A stretch of 64,000 nt of DNA from Roseibaca calidilacus (GTDB lineage: Bacteria; Pseudomonadota; Alphaproteobacteria; Rhodobacterales; Rhodobacteraceae): the NCBI RefSeq assembly GCF_001517585.1, contig NZ_FBYC01000004.1:868001-932000 (forward strand), written 5' to 3'. Position 1 is the first letter of the stretch, and every line of letters begins with the position of its first letter. Shown piece after piece: positions 53,924 through 64,000 of the stretch. The notes under the pieces are model-generated. The model was not told the DNA's origin. It was given only the letters and a program-made list of their open reading frames with translations, and did no database searches. Position numbers and translations under genes: made by a program.

Positions 53924-54793
53924 ATGCCTAGCCTCAAGGACCTGAAAAACAGGATCTCCAGCGTCAAGTCGACGCGGAAGATCACCAAAGCCATGCAGAT
54001 GGTCGCGGCGGCGAAACTTCGCCGCGCCCAAGATGCGGCGGAAGCCGCGCGCCCCTATGCCGACAAGATGGCAGATGTCGTCAACGGCCTTGCAGCTTCG
54101 GTTGCAGGGTCGGACACGGCTCCCAAGCTGCTGGCCGGCACCGGAAACGACAAAGTGCATCTGTTGGTCGTTATGACCGCAGAGCGCGGGTTGTGCGGTG
54201 GCTTCAATTCGTCCATTGTGAAACTGGCGCGTGTCCATGCCAACAAGCTGCTGTCAGACGGCAAGACCGTAAAGATCCTGACGGTTGGCAAGAAGGGCCG
54301 CGAACAGCTCAAGCGCGATCTTGGTGCGCATCTGGTCGCCCATATCGACCTGAGCGAGGTCAAGCGCGTCGGCTATGACAACGCGGCGGATGTGGCGAAC
54401 AAGGTGTTCGACATGTTCGATGCGGGCGAATTCGACGTGGCGACGATCTTCTTTAACCGGTTCGAAAGCGTTATCAGCCAGATCCCGACCGCCACGCAGG
54501 TCATTCCTGCCGTGGTTCCCGAAGGGGCCGAAGCCAGCGCGCTTTATGACTATGAACCGTCCGAGGAAGCAATCCTCGCTGACCTGCTGCCGCGCGCAGT
54601 GACCACGCAGATCTTCACCGCTCTGTTGGAAAACGGCGCCTCTGAGCAGGGTGCGCGCATGTCCGCCATGGACAACGCAACCCGCAACGCAGGCGACATG
54701 ATCGACCGGCTGACGACCGAGTATAACCGCTCGCGTCAGGCAGCGATCACCAAAGAGCTTATCGAGATCATTTCGGGCGCCGAAGCGCTCTGA
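53924..54793 (+). CDS. atpG: ATP synthase F1 gamma subunit
   Basis: The rotating central shaft. N- and C-terminal helices form the coiled coil (start [20 protein letters not shown]; end [20 protein letters not shown]-like segment [17 protein letters not shown]), with a Rossmann-like middle domain containing [12 protein letters not shown]. The length of 289 residues is normal. It begins 21 bp after atpA. Confidence 0.97.
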   Translation: MPSLKDLKNRISSVKSTRKITKAMQMVAAAKLRRAQDAAEAARPYADKMADVVNGLAASVAGSDTAPKLLAGTGNDKVHLLVVMTAERGLCGGFNSSIVKLARVHANKLLSDGKTVKILTVGKKGREQLKRDLGAHLVAHIDLSEVKRVGYDNAADVANKVFDMFDAGEFDVATIFFNRFESVISQIPTATQVIPAVVPEGAEASALYDYEPSEEAILADLLPRAVTTQIFTALLENGASEQGARMSAMDNATRNAGDMIDRLTTEYNRSRQAAITKELIEIISGAEAL

Positions 54794-54810
54794 CGAACCC
54801 GGAGAAATAG

Positions 54811-56232
<1,422 letters not shown>

Positions 56233-56292
56233 GACGGGTCCGGGTTCGAGGGGCGGATCATACCGCCCCCGACCTGCCAAATGGAGGGCCGT

Positions 56293-56688
56293 ATGGCTGA
56301 TATGTTGCAATTCGATCTGGTCAGTCCAGAGCGCAAGCTGGCTTCGGGCAAGGCGCGGGCGGTGCAGATCCCCGGTGCCGATGGCGACTTGACCGCCATG
56401 CCCGACCACACGCCCACCATTACCACCCTGCGCCCCGGCGTTCTGGTGGTCGAAGGGGCGACCGGTGAGGAGCGTTTCGTCGTCACCGGCGGTTTCGCCG
56501 AAATCAGCCCAGAGGCGACGACGGTTCTGGCAGAACGCGCTTTCCCGGCGGCGGGCGCAGAGGCGCGCACAGCCTTGCAAGCCATTCTGGACGAGATGCG
56601 CACCAAGGCCGGTGCGGCATCGGGTGCGGAAAAAGACGCGTTGGACAAGACCGCCGATGATCTGGCAAAGGCGATAGAAGGGCTGTAA
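56293..56688 (+). CDS. atpC: ATP synthase F1 epsilon subunit
   Basis: A 131-residue subunit with the beta-sandwich domain ([40 protein letters not shown]) followed by a C-terminal helical pair that regulates rotation. The ATG at 56293 has a GGAGGG site and gives the standard N-terminus; an in-frame ATG at 56281 lies before it. It ends the F1 operon and is followed by a 12-bp-stem terminator. F0 genes (atpBEF) are elsewhere, as expected in this family. Confidence 0.95.
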   Translation: MADMLQFDLVSPERKLASGKARAVQIPGADGDLTAMPDHTPTITTLRPGVLVVEGATGEERFVVTGGFAEISPEATTVLAERAFPAAGAEARTALQAILDEMRTKAGAASGAEKDALDKTADDLAKAIEGL

Positions 56689-56714
56689 CCCTTTGGTTCA
56701 AAACATGATCTGAA

Positions 56715-56746
56715 AAAGCCCGGTCTGAAAAGACCGGGCTTTCTTA
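56715..56746 (+). terminator. Terminator of the atpHAGDC operon
   Basis: A perfect 12-bp stem, AAAGCCCGGTCT (56715-56726) and AGACCGGGCTTT (56731-56742), encloses a GAAA tetraloop and is followed by CTTATT. It lies 26 nt after atpC and also 26 nt from the convergent tyrS stop; the A-tract on the other side makes it plausible as bidirectional. Confidence 0.95.
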
Positions 56747-56771
56747 TTGGCGCGGCTCGGTCGGGCTGCGA

Positions 56772-58022
56772 TCAGTCCAGCACGACCAAGGCGTGCCGTT
56801 TCTTGCCTGCCGATAGCTTCATCGGTGCGGCCAAGGCCTCTGCATCGACCATCTGACCGGCATCGCTGACCGCGGCGTCATTTGCCTTGGCGCCGCCCTC
56901 GGCAATCAGGCGTTTGGCTTCTTTGCCCGACGCGGCCAAGCCCGCACGCACGAAAAGCTGCGCCATGGACAACCCGTCGCCCAGATCGGCGGCGGACAGC
57001 GTTAGCGTCGGCAGATCGTCGCCTGCGCCACCCTTTTCGAACACTTCGCGGGCGGTGGCCTCTGCCGCCGCCGCCGCATCTGCCCCGTGACACAGCGTCG
57101 TCACCTCATTGGCAAGGATGATCTTCGCGGCATTGATCTCAGAGCCTTCCAACGCGCCCAGCCGGTCGCATTCCGCCACCGGCAATTCGGTGTAAAGCTT
57201 CAGGAAGCGGCCCACATCGGCATCGGTCGTGTTGCGCCAGAATTGCCAGAACTCATAGGGCGACAGCATATCCGCATTCAGCCAGATCGCCCCGCCCTGG
57301 GATTTGCCCATCTTGCGCCCATCCGATGTGGTCAGCAAAGGCGTGGTCAGCCCAAAGATCTGGCGGTCCGCCATTCGCCGGGCTAGGTCTATCCCATTGA
57401 CGATATTGCCCCATTGGTCCGACCCGCCCATCTGCAACAGGCAGCCATGGCGGCGGTTGATTTCAACGAAATCATAGGCTTGCAAGATCATGTAGTTGAA
57501 TTCGAGGAAGGACAGCGATTGCTCGCGGTCCAGCCGCGATTTCACGCTCTCGAAGCTCAGCATCCGGTTGACGGAGAAATGCCGCCCCACATCGCGCAGG
57601 AAATCAAGGTAGTTCAGACCGTCCAGCCATTCGGCATTATTCAGCATGATCGCGCCATCCGCGCTGTCATCATAGCGCAGGTATTTCGCAAAGACGGCCT
57701 GCATCCCGTTGATATTGCTGTCGATTGCAGCCGCATCCAACAAGGGGCGCTCGTCCGACCGAAACGACGGGTCGCCCACCTTGGTGGTGCCACCGCCCAT
57801 CAGCGTAATCGGTTTATGCCCGGTTTTCTGGAACCAGCGCAGCAGCATAATGTTCAGCAAATGCCCCACATGCAGCGATTTCGCCGTCGCGTCATAGCCG
57901 ATATAGGCGGGGACAACGCCTTTCAGCAAAGCCTCGTCCAGCCCTTGCAGATCGGTGCAATCGGCAAAAAAACCGCGCTCGACCAAGGTGATCAGGAAAT
58001 CCGATTTCGGCGTGTAGGTCAT
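56772..58022 (-). CDS. tyrS: Tyrosyl-tRNA synthetase
   Basis: A class I synthetase charging tRNA-Tyr. The ATP-binding HIGH-type motif is [10 protein letters not shown] (residues about 51-60), and the KMSKS-type loop is [13 protein letters not shown]. The tyrosine pocket is in [13 protein letters not shown] and [10 protein letters not shown]. The C-terminal S4 domain ([19 protein letters not shown]) binds the tRNA. The start at 58022 gives [10 protein letters not shown] and 416 residues. It diverges from anmK with 66 bp between starts. Confidence 0.97.
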   Translation of the reverse strand: MTYTPKSDFLITLVERGFFADCTDLQGLDEALLKGVVPAYIGYDATAKSLHVGHLLNIMLLRWFQKTGHKPITLMGGGTTKVGDPSFRSDERPLLDAAAIDSNINGMQAVFAKYLRYDDSADGAIMLNNAEWLDGLNYLDFLRDVGRHFSVNRMLSFESVKSRLDREQSLSFLEFNYMILQAYDFVEINRRHGCLLQMGGSDQWGNIVNGIDLARRMADRQIFGLTTPLLTTSDGRKMGKSQGGAIWLNADMLSPYEFWQFWRNTTDADVGRFLKLYTELPVAECDRLGALEGSEINAAKIILANEVTTLCHGADAAAAAEATAREVFEKGGAGDDLPTLTLSAADLGDGLSMAQLFVRAGLAASGKEAKRLIAEGGAKANDAAVSDAGQMVDAEALAAPMKLSAGKKRHALVVLD

Positions 58023-58088
58023 TTTTACTTGTCCCGGACAACAGATTGCGCGTTTGATATACGCGTGGTGGTGCGTAAGGGAAAGGCC

Positions 58089-59177
58089 ATGTTGAAACAA
58101 CAGGTCACACGGGCCTTGGGGCTGATGTCGGGCACGTCGCTGGACGGTGTGGATGCTGCCGTGCTCGACACGGATGGCGAGGTTATCCATGGTTTCGGCC
58201 CGACCGCGTTTCGCCCCTATACGCCGCAGGAGCGTGCTGCGCTGTTTGCCGCGCAGGGGCTATGGCCGGGCGATCCGGGGGTAGAGCCGGTGGCCGAGTT
58301 GTTGGAAACCGCCCATGCCGAAGTGATGGCGCGGTTTTCGGACATTCAGATCGTGGGCTTTCACGGGCAGACCTTGGCGCATGACCCTGCCGGACGGCGC
58401 ACGCATCAGGCCGGGTCGGGCGCGGTGCTGGCGATGGTGTCGGGCGTGCCGGTGGTGTGGGATTTTCGCAGCTCTGACATGCATTTGGGCGGGCAGGGCG
58501 CGCCCTTGGCCCCGTTCTACCATTTCGCGCTGGCCAAGTATCTGAAGGCTGACGCGCCCTTGGCCTTTCTGAACCTTGGGGGCGTCGGGAACCTGACCTA
58601 TGTGGACCCAAGCCATGCCCGCCCCGAAGACCCCGGCGCGCTTTTGGCGTTTGACACGGGCGTTGCGAATGCGCCCATGGATGACCTGTGCCAAGCCCGG
58701 CTTGGCCAGCCGCGCGACGAAGGCGGCGCGCTGGCAGCCCAAGGCACCGCCGATGATGCGCTGGTCGCGGGTTATCTGGCCGAAGGATATTTCCGTCGCG
58801 TGCCGCCGAAATCGCTGGACCGGGACAATGATCTGATTGCCCGTGTTGCCCAGATGGGCACGCCCGATGCGCTGGCAACCTTGGCGGCCTGTGCGGCGGG
58901 GGCTGTCGCGGCGGCCTATGAGCATCTGCCGCAACCGCCCGCACGCTTGCTGGTCTGTGGCGGTGGGCGGCACAACCCCGAACTGATGCGCCGCATCGCC
59001 GGTCACGTTCCGTCCGAAGTGCTGCCGGTCGAGGCGGTGGGCCTGAACGGCGACATGCTGGAAGCGCAGGCCTTCGCGCATCTGGCGGTGCGCGTGGCGC
59101 GTGGCCTGCCAACATCTTGCCCCGGCACCACCGGGGTTGCCGCTGCCGTGGGCGGCGGGCAGATCAGCCATCCCTGA
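58089..59177 (+). CDS. anmK: Anhydro-N-acetylmuramic acid kinase
   Basis: It opens and phosphorylates 1,6-anhydro-MurNAc recovered from peptidoglycan, giving MurNAc-6-phosphate for recycling. It has the ASKHA-fold phosphate loop [17 protein letters not shown] near the start, the GFHGQT and TVVWDFR-like [10 protein letters not shown] motifs, and [13 protein letters not shown]. The length of 362 residues is normal. The ATG at 58089 follows AAGGGAAAGGCC. This pairs functionally with the lytic transglycosylase and amidase genes elsewhere in the window. Confidence 0.94.
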   Translation: MLKQQVTRALGLMSGTSLDGVDAAVLDTDGEVIHGFGPTAFRPYTPQERAALFAAQGLWPGDPGVEPVAELLETAHAEVMARFSDIQIVGFHGQTLAHDPAGRRTHQAGSGAVLAMVSGVPVVWDFRSSDMHLGGQGAPLAPFYHFALAKYLKADAPLAFLNLGGVGNLTYVDPSHARPEDPGALLAFDTGVANAPMDDLCQARLGQPRDEGGALAAQGTADDALVAGYLAEGYFRRVPPKSLDRDNDLIARVAQMGTPDALATLAACAAGAVAAAYEHLPQPPARLLVCGGGRHNPELMRRIAGHVPSEVLPVEAVGLNGDMLEAQAFAHLAVRVARGLPTSCPGTTGVAAAVGGGQISHP

Positions 59178-59178
59178 T

Positions 59179-59212
59179 ATATTTCAAGCCTGAAACTTTA
59201 GGCTTGAAATAT
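59179..59212. promoter_or_regulatory. Palindromic operator candidate before the aryl-CoA operon
   Basis: ATATTTCAAGCCT at 59179-59191 and AGGCTTGAAATAT at 59200-59212 are perfect 13-bp inverted arms with an 8-nt centre GAAACTTT. The element lies two bases past the anmK stop and 52 bp before the first operon gene, which encodes a fused aryl-CoA monooxygenase. There is no U-tract, so a terminator role is unlikely. The fourth function in the operon is a MarR regulator, whose dimer would suit such a site. A -35-like TTGAAA lies at 59204-59209 inside the right arm. Confidence 0.65.
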
Positions 59213-59264
59213 TAGCCGGCCTGCCGCAGCATGCCTTAAGGAATCATGCAAGGCGGGGGGAGAT

Positions 59265-61559
59265 ATGCGCATTGCTTGTTTGGGCGGCGGGCCGGGGGGA
59301 TTGTATTTTGCAATCTCGATGAAGCTGCGCAACCCCGCGCATGAGATCACCGTCTATGAGCGCAACCGCGCCGATGACACGTTTGGCTGGGGCGTGGTCC
59401 TGTCGGATGAAACGCTCGACAACCTTGCCGCCAATGACCCCATCAGCGCCGAAGCGATCCGCAGCCATTTCGCCTATTGGGATGACATTGCGCTGGTCAA
59501 ATCGGGCCGGCGCGTTGTGTCCTCTGGCCACGGGTTTTGCGGCATCGGGCGCAAGCAAATGCTGCTTTTGTTGCAGGACCGTGCGCGCGAACTGGGCGTG
59601 AAACTTGTGTTCCAGACAGAGATTGCCAGCGCAGAGGATCTGGCCCGCACCCATGATCTGGTCGTGGCTTGCGACGGGTTGAATTCACGCACCCGCACGC
59701 AATTTGCCGATCATTTCCAGCCCGATATCGACCTGCGCGAATGCCCGTTCGTGTGGCTTGGCACGAAGCAGACCTTTTCCGACGCCTTCACCTTCATATT
59801 CGAGCAAACCGAACACGGCTGGATCTGGGCGCATGCCTACCAGTTCGACGACAGCACCGCGACTTTCATCGTGGAGTGTGCGCAGGCGACCTATGACGCC
59901 TTCGGCTTTGAACATATGAGCAAGGAAGACAGCATCGCCACTTGCGAGCGCATCTTCCGCGACCATCTGGGCGGCCACAGCCTGATGAGCAATGCGGGCC
60001 ATATCCGCGGCTCTGCCTGGATACGCTTCCCCCGCGTGCTGTGCGAACGGTGGAGCAAGGACAATATTGTCCTCTTGGGCGATGCCGCAGCGACGGCGCA
60101 TTTCTCTATCGGGTCGGGGACGAAACTGGCGCTGGAATCGGCGATTGCCTTGGCCGAATTGGTGCATACCGAAGCAGATTTGCAAGCCGCCTTCGCCAAA
60201 TACGAATCCGAGCGCCGCTTGCAAGTGTTGCGCCTGCAATCGGCGGCGCGCAATTCTCTGGAATGGTTCGAACAGGTCGAACGCTACCTGCACATGGACC
60301 CGGTGCAACTGAACTATTCGCTGCTGACGCGCAGCCAGCGGATAAGCCATGAAAACCTGCGCGCGCGCGACAAGGGCTGGCTGGAAAGCGCCGAACGCTG
60401 GTTCCAGACCAGCGCGGGCGTGGCGACGGATGCGCCCTTGCGCGCGCCCATGTTCGCGCCCTTCCAACTGCGCGGCATGGCGCTGAAAAACCGCATCGTG
60501 GTGTCGCCCATGGCGCAATACAAGGCCGTGGATGGCTGCCCGACCGATTGGCACATGGTCCATTACGGTGCACGCGCCACGGGCGGGGCCGGGTTGGTAT
60601 ACACGGAAATGACCTGTGTGTCGGCTGAGGGGCGCATCACGCCGGGCTGTCCGGGGCTTTATGACCCCGCGCATGAAGCGGCATGGGCGCGAATTGTAGA
60701 TTTCGTGCATGCCGACACTGACGCCAAGATCTGCGCGCAGATCGGGCATTCGGGGCGCAAAGGGTCGACCCGTTTGGGCTGGGACGGTATGGATACCCCC
60801 TTGCCCAATGGCAACTGGCCGGTCATGAGCGCGTCGGCCATTCCATGGGCCAAGGACAACCAGACCCCGTTTGAAATGACCGGGGCCGATATGGACCGGG
60901 TTTGCGCGCAATTCGTGGCCGCCGCAAGCATGGCCGCGCGCGCGGGCTTTGACATGCTGGAACTGCACGCAGCACACGGCTACCTGCTGTCCAGCTTCCT
61001 GTCGCCCGTGTCGAACATCCGCACCGATGCCTATGGCGGCAACCTGTCCAACCGCCTGCGCTACCCGCTGGAGGTGTTGCAGGCCGTGCGCGCGGTCTGG
61101 CCTGTCGAAAAGCCGCTATCCGTGCGGATCTCGGCCACCGATTGGGTGGGCGACGAGGGCGTGACCCCGTCAGAGGCCGTGGCGATTGCAAAAGCCTTCC
61201 ACGCCGCCGGGGCCGACCTGATCGACGTGTCGGCGGGCCAAACCACGCCCAAGGCGCGGCCCGTCTATGGCCGCATGTTCCAGACACCGTTTTCCGACCG
61301 CATCCGCAACGAAGGGGGCATGGCGACCATGGCCGTAGGCAATATCTATGAGGCAGACCACGCCAATTCCATCCTTCTGGCGGGCCGGGCCGATCTGGTC
61401 GCCGTGGGCCGCCCGCATCTGGCCAACCCCAACTGGACCCTGCATGAGGCCGCCCGCATCGGTGACCGTGCCGCGCCCGACTGGCCCTTGCCCTATCTGG
61501 CAGGCCGCGACCAGGTGTGGCGGCTGGCTGACCGCGAGGCAGAGGTGTTGCGCGCATGA
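59265..61559 (+). CDS. Bifunctional aryl-CoA monooxygenase/reductase (2-aminobenzoyl-CoA or salicylyl-CoA type)
   Basis: A 764-residue fusion. Residues about 1-390 are a flavin monooxygenase of the salicylate-hydroxylase type ([16 protein letters not shown] Rossmann loop; [17 protein letters not shown]). Residues about 395-764 are an Old-Yellow-Enzyme-like reductase ([41 protein letters not shown]). The same fusion is known for 2-aminobenzoyl-CoA monooxygenase/reductase in the aerobic CoA-dependent anthranilate pathway, where the ring is hydroxylated and reduced, and for proteins annotated as salicylyl-CoA 5-hydroxylase. The neighbours, a set of beta-oxidation-like genes, support an aryl-CoA substrate. 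Substrate choice between the two is inferred, not shown. Start codon follows GGGGGGAGAT. Confidence 0.87.
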   Translation: MRIACLGGGPGGLYFAISMKLRNPAHEITVYERNRADDTFGWGVVLSDETLDNLAANDPISAEAIRSHFAYWDDIALVKSGRRVVSSGHGFCGIGRKQMLLLLQDRARELGVKLVFQTEIASAEDLARTHDLVVACDGLNSRTRTQFADHFQPDIDLRECPFVWLGTKQTFSDAFTFIFEQTEHGWIWAHAYQFDDSTATFIVECAQATYDAFGFEHMSKEDSIATCERIFRDHLGGHSLMSNAGHIRGSAWIRFPRVLCERWSKDNIVLLGDAAATAHFSIGSGTKLALESAIALAELVHTEADLQAAFAKYESERRLQVLRLQSAARNSLEWFEQVERYLHMDPVQLNYSLLTRSQRISHENLRARDKGWLESAERWFQTSAGVATDAPLRAPMFAPFQLRGMALKNRIVVSPMAQYKAVDGCPTDWHMVHYGARATGGAGLVYTEMTCVSAEGRITPGCPGLYDPAHEAAWARIVDFVHADTDAKICAQIGHSGRKGSTRLGWDGMDTPLPNGNWPVMSASAIPWAKDNQTPFEMTGADMDRVCAQFVAAASMAARAGFDMLELHAAHGYLLSSFLSPVSNIRTDAYGGNLSNRLRYPLEVLQAVRAVWPVEKPLSVRISATDWVGDEGVTPSEAVAIAKAFHAAGADLIDVSAGQTTPKARPVYGRMFQTPFSDRIRNEGGMATMAVGNIYEADHANSILLAGRADLVAVGRPHLANPNWTLHEAARIGDRAAPDWPLPYLAGRDQVWRLADREAEVLRA

Positions 61560-62314
61560 CTGTGGCAGGCCGTCATATCGTGGTCACCGGGGGCGGCACG
61601 GGCGTGGGGCGCGCGCTTGCGCTGGCATTTGCCCATGCGGGCGCGCGCGTGACAGTCATGGGGCGGCGTGAAGCCCCCCTGCGAGAGGTCGCGCGCCAAC
61701 ACAGAGAGATTGGCTATGTAACCTGCGACGTGACCGACCGCGCCTCTGTCGGGGCCGCGTTTGCCCAAGCGCGCGGCCTGAATGGCGCGGTCACGGTGGC
61801 GGTGGCCAATGCCGGGGCGGCTGAAAGCGTGCCCTTTTCGCGCATGACCCCCGACCACCTGAACGATATGCTGGCGGTCAATCTGGTCGGCGTGGTCAAC
61901 ACATGGCAGGCCGCGTTAGACGGTATGAAGGCCGAGGGCTGGGGGCGCTGCATTGCCATCGCCTCTACCGCCGGGTTGAAGGGGTATGCCTATGCCAGCG
62001 CCTATGCGGCGGCAAAACATGCCGTGGTGGGGCTGACCCGGTCGCTGGCGCTGGAACTGGGGCAAAGCGGCGTGACCGCGAATGCAATTTGCCCCGGTTT
62101 CATTGAAACGCCGCTGCTAGAGCGGTCGGTCGAGAACATTACTGCCAAGACCGGCCTGAGCGTGGACGATGCCCGCGCCAGCCTGATCGCCGCCAACCCG
62201 CAAAGGCGATTCATCCAGCCCGACGAAGTGGCGGGGGCGGCACTGTGGCTGTGCTCTGACGCGGCGGCGTCGGTCAATGGGCATGCCCTTAGCCTGTCGG
62301 GGGGAGAGATATGA
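61556..62314 (+). CDS. SDR-family dehydrogenase of the aryl-CoA operon
   Basis: A 252-residue short-chain dehydrogenase. It has the cofactor loop [15 protein letters not shown], the AVANAGAA motif, and the catalytic [13 protein letters not shown] block with Tyr and Lys. Its ATG overlaps the stop of the fused monooxygenase gene (ATGA), indicating translational coupling. In this pathway setting it would oxidise a 3-hydroxyacyl-CoA made by the hydratase downstream; the substrate is inferred from position. Structurally it is a classical SDR and could be another oxidoreductase. Confidence 0.85.
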   Translation: MTVAGRHIVVTGGGTGVGRALALAFAHAGARVTVMGRREAPLREVARQHREIGYVTCDVTDRASVGAAFAQARGLNGAVTVAVANAGAAESVPFSRMTPDHLNDMLAVNLVGVVNTWQAALDGMKAEGWGRCIAIASTAGLKGYAYASAYAAAKHAVVGLTRSLALELGQSGVTANAICPGFIETPLLERSVENITAKTGLSVDDARASLIAANPQRRFIQPDEVAGAALWLCSDAAASVNGHALSLSGGEI

Positions 62315-62781
62315 GCCAAACACGTCCCCAAGCCTTGGAACCCTTGTCGAAAGACCGCCTGCGCCTGTGGCTGCGGTTGCTGAAAGTGACCGGCCATGTC
62401 GAAAGCGAATTGCGCCGCCGCCTGCGCGCCGATCACGCCACAACCCTGCCGCGCTTCGATGTCATGGCGGCGCTGGCGCGTCACCCCAAGGGGCTGCGTA
62501 TGAGCGACTTGTCCGAATTTCTGCGCGTCTCGAACGGGAATGTGACGGGCATTGTCGACCGGCTGACCGAAGAAGGGCTGGCGCTGCGTGTCGCCGTCGA
62601 AGGCGACCGGCGCGCGCAACTGGCCCGGCTGACGCCTGCGGGCGAAGCCGCCTTTGCCAAGCTTGCCGCCGCGCATGAAGCGTGGGTGAACGACCTGCTG
62701 GGCGCGCTGGACGGCCCGATGCTGGAACAGGCGTTCGACCTGCTGACCCACATAGAAACCCGCGAAAAGGACCGGCCATGA
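62311..62781 (+). CDS. MarR-family transcriptional regulator
   Basis: A 156-residue winged-helix protein. [35 protein letters not shown] spans helices 2-4, the recognition helix is in [20 protein letters not shown] and the wing in [17 protein letters not shown]. MarR proteins at such clusters are often repressors released by an aryl-CoA ligand. The gene is inside the operon, coupled at both ends by ATGA overlaps. Its likely target is the palindrome at 59179-59212, giving feedback control. The ligand is inferred. Confidence 0.9.
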   Translation: MSQTRPQALEPLSKDRLRLWLRLLKVTGHVESELRRRLRADHATTLPRFDVMAALARHPKGLRMSDLSEFLRVSNGNVTGIVDRLTEEGLALRVAVEGDRRAQLARLTPAGEAAFAKLAAAHEAWVNDLLGALDGPMLEQAFDLLTHIETREKDRP

Positions 62782-63572
62782 ACGACGCGCCAGAGCATTT
62801 CCTGTGCGAGGTGACAGATGGCATTGCCCGCCTGCGCCTGAACCGCCCCGAGCGCAAGAACCCGCTGACCTTTGAAAGCTACGCAGAATTGCGCGACTGG
62901 TTCCGCGCGCTGCCATACCGCGACGATGTGCATGCCGTGGTCATCCTGCCCAATGGTGGCAATTTCAGTTCCGGCGGGGATGTGCATGACATTATCGGCC
63001 CGCTGACGCGGATGGGCATGAAAGACCTGCTGGCCTTCACCCGCATGACCGGCGATCTGGTCAAGGCCATGCTGGGCTGCCAGAAGCCTATCATCGCGGG
63101 TGTCGATGGGGTTTGTGCCGGTGCGGGCGCGATCCTCGCCATGGCAAGCGATCTGCGCATCGGCACGGCCGATGCCAAGGTCGCCTTCCTGTTTAACCGT
63201 GTGGGGCTTGCGGGCTGCGACATGGGCGCTTGTGCCATGCTGCCGCGGCTGATTGGGCAGGGGCGCGCGGCGGAACTGCTGTATTCGGGGCGCTCCATGT
63301 CGGCGGATGAAGGGCTATCATGGGGCTTTTTCAACAAGTTAAGCGACGATCTTGAAGTAGAATGCATGGATTGGGCCGCGCGTATTGCCGCTGGCCCAAC
63401 CTTTGCCAATGCCATGACCAAGACAATGCTGGCGCAGGAATGGTCCATGTCGCTGGAACAGGCGATTGAATCGGAAGCGCAAGCGCAAGCCATCTGCATG
63501 CAGGGCAACGATTTTCGCCGCGCCTATGACGCATTTGCCGCCAAGCGCAAACCGGTGTTCGAGGGGGATTGA
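62778..63572 (+). CDS. Enoyl-CoA hydratase/isomerase-family protein
   Basis: A 264-residue crotonase-fold protein. The oxyanion-hole segments are [14 protein letters not shown] and [18 protein letters not shown], the latter with the conserved glycine-rich oxyanion loop. The start overlaps the marR stop (ATGA); a longer in-frame start lies inside marR and is rejected. In the CoA-dependent aromatic pathway it would hydrate or open an unsaturated ring intermediate. The crotonase family is functionally broad, so only membership is certain. Confidence 0.87.
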   Translation: MNDAPEHFLCEVTDGIARLRLNRPERKNPLTFESYAELRDWFRALPYRDDVHAVVILPNGGNFSSGGDVHDIIGPLTRMGMKDLLAFTRMTGDLVKAMLGCQKPIIAGVDGVCAGAGAILAMASDLRIGTADAKVAFLFNRVGLAGCDMGACAMLPRLIGQGRAAELLYSGRSMSADEGLSWGFFNKLSDDLEVECMDWAARIAAGPTFANAMTKTMLAQEWSMSLEQAIESEAQAQAICMQGNDFRRAYDAFAAKRKPVFEGD

Positions 63573-64000
63573 TGGCGGATCGCACCTTCCTTGACTGGCC
63601 GTTTTTCGACCCGCACCACCGCGATTTCGCCGCGCGGCTGGATGACTGGGCTGCGGGCGAGCTGGCAGGCATTGACCATGCCGATACAGATGCCGCGTGC
63701 CGTGCCTTGGTCACGGCATTGGGGCAGGGTGGCTGGCTACAGCATTCCGCATCAGAGAAGGGCGTTCTGGACCTGCGCGCCCTGTGCCTGACGCGCGAAA
63801 CCTTGGCGCGCCATGACGGCTTGGCAGATTTCGCCTTTGCCATGCAAGGGTTGGGGACGGGGGCGATTACCCTGTTCGGCAGCGCCGCGCAGAAAGCCGA
63901 CTGGTTGCCGCGCACCCGCGCAGGCCATGCAATTGCGGCTTTTGCGCTGACCGAACCGGGGTCCGGGTCGGACGTGGCCAATGGCACGCTGTCCGCTATC
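63572..64000 (+). CDS. Acyl-CoA dehydrogenase (3' end outside window)
   Basis: The frame starts at an ATG that overlaps the hydratase stop (TGATG) and runs through the right edge. The first 143 residues cover the N-terminal helical domain of the acyl-CoA dehydrogenase fold ([28 protein letters not shown]) and the signature [12 protein letters not shown] that contacts flavin and substrate. It fits as the oxidising step in the same aryl-CoA/beta-oxidation-like operon. The remaining C-terminal two thirds, with the catalytic base, lie outside, so the substrate class cannot be judged. Confidence 0.9.
   Translation, partial: MADRTFLDWPFFDPHHRDFAARLDDWAAGELAGIDHADTDAACRALVTALGQGGWLQHSASEKGVLDLRALCLTRETLARHDGLADFAFAMQGLGTGAITLFGSAAQKADWLPRTRAGHAIAAFALTEPGSGSDVANGTLSAI

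Noticed and set aside
51695-54238. An 847-codon minus-strand frame across atpH, atpA and atpG
   Set aside because: It covers three certain ATP synthase genes; the composition is that of an antisense frame and no motif is seen.
57414-58088. Upstream extension of the anmK frame by 225 codons
   Set aside because: It lies entirely antisense to tyrS; the ATG at 58089 with a good ribosome-binding site yields the standard AnmK length.
59179-59212. The palindrome as the anmK terminator
   Set aside because: The stem is AT-rich at the base and has no T-run on the plus strand, while its position before an operon with a MarR gene fits an operator better; a dual role cannot be excluded.

Overview
The window is a contiguous, GC-rich chromosomal segment of an alphaproteobacterium, almost certainly a Rhodobacteraceae member (Rhodobacter/Roseobacter relatives). 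The evidence is an F1-only ATP synthase operon (atpHAGDC without F0 genes), a folB-folP-glmM cluster, a propionyl-CoA carboxylase region with a PccR-type regulator laid out as I recall it from Rhodobacter sphaeroides, and the Rhodobacterales flavour of many small proteins. The genus cannot be fixed from sequence alone. Coding density is high, with frequent ATGA/TGATG overlaps. I see no tRNA, rRNA, insertion sequence, prophage or CRISPR array. No gene-free stretch exceeds 300 bases; the longest are 29721-29985 (265 nt, a candidate small RNA plus the bdhA promoter), 41083-41325 (243 nt, AT-rich promoter region) and 34079-34296 (218 nt, one inverted repeat).

Layout. 1-5000: end of a SleB-type cell-wall hydrolase, folate genes (folB fused to an extra domain, folP), glmM and a gamma-glutamylcyclotransferase-like gene. 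4979-9604: a tandem glycine riboswitch followed by gcvT-gcvH-gcvP, so glycine turns on its own cleavage system. 9634-20815: propionyl-CoA assimilation, with pccR, a Bcr/CflA efflux gene, pccB, four small uncharacterised genes (two of them tandem micro-lipoproteins), pccA, a small membrane protein, a DUF4174 gene and mcm. TTTGCAAA boxes lie in front of both pccR and pccB. 20897-27799: housekeeping and small genes (DoxX, GNAT, TerB/J-domain, Ppx, serS, TfoX_C, lytic transglycosylase, DsrE). 27903-33120: a YejA-like binding protein, then 3-hydroxybutyrate dehydrogenase, a patatin-like lipase and a thiolase. Together these look like a polyhydroxybutyrate mobilisation set, with a PhaR-type box in front of bdhA.

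33251-44142: DsbA-like oxidoreductase, amidase, PBP1A, prfB, two tandem DUF2189 membrane proteins, a Hint-domain protein, a small membrane protein and cysK. 44146-51607: mechanosensitive channel, rhomboid protease, clpA, gloB and a methyltransferase. 51803-56688: atpHAGDC closed by a 12-bp terminator. 56772-59177: tyrS and anmK, divergent. 59265-64000: an aryl-CoA catabolic operon (fused monooxygenase/Old-Yellow-Enzyme protein, SDR, MarR, enoyl-CoA hydratase and an acyl-CoA dehydrogenase cut by the window edge) that resembles the CoA-dependent aerobic 2-aminobenzoate pathway, preceded by a 13-bp-arm palindrome that could be the MarR operator.

The most interesting non-coding signals are a promoter plus two hairpins plus U-tract terminator in the divergent 29721-29985 gap (a probable unannotated small RNA of about 75 nt), the paired PccR boxes, the PhaR-type box, and the palindrome at 59179-59212. 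No wholly new multi-gene system is evident.
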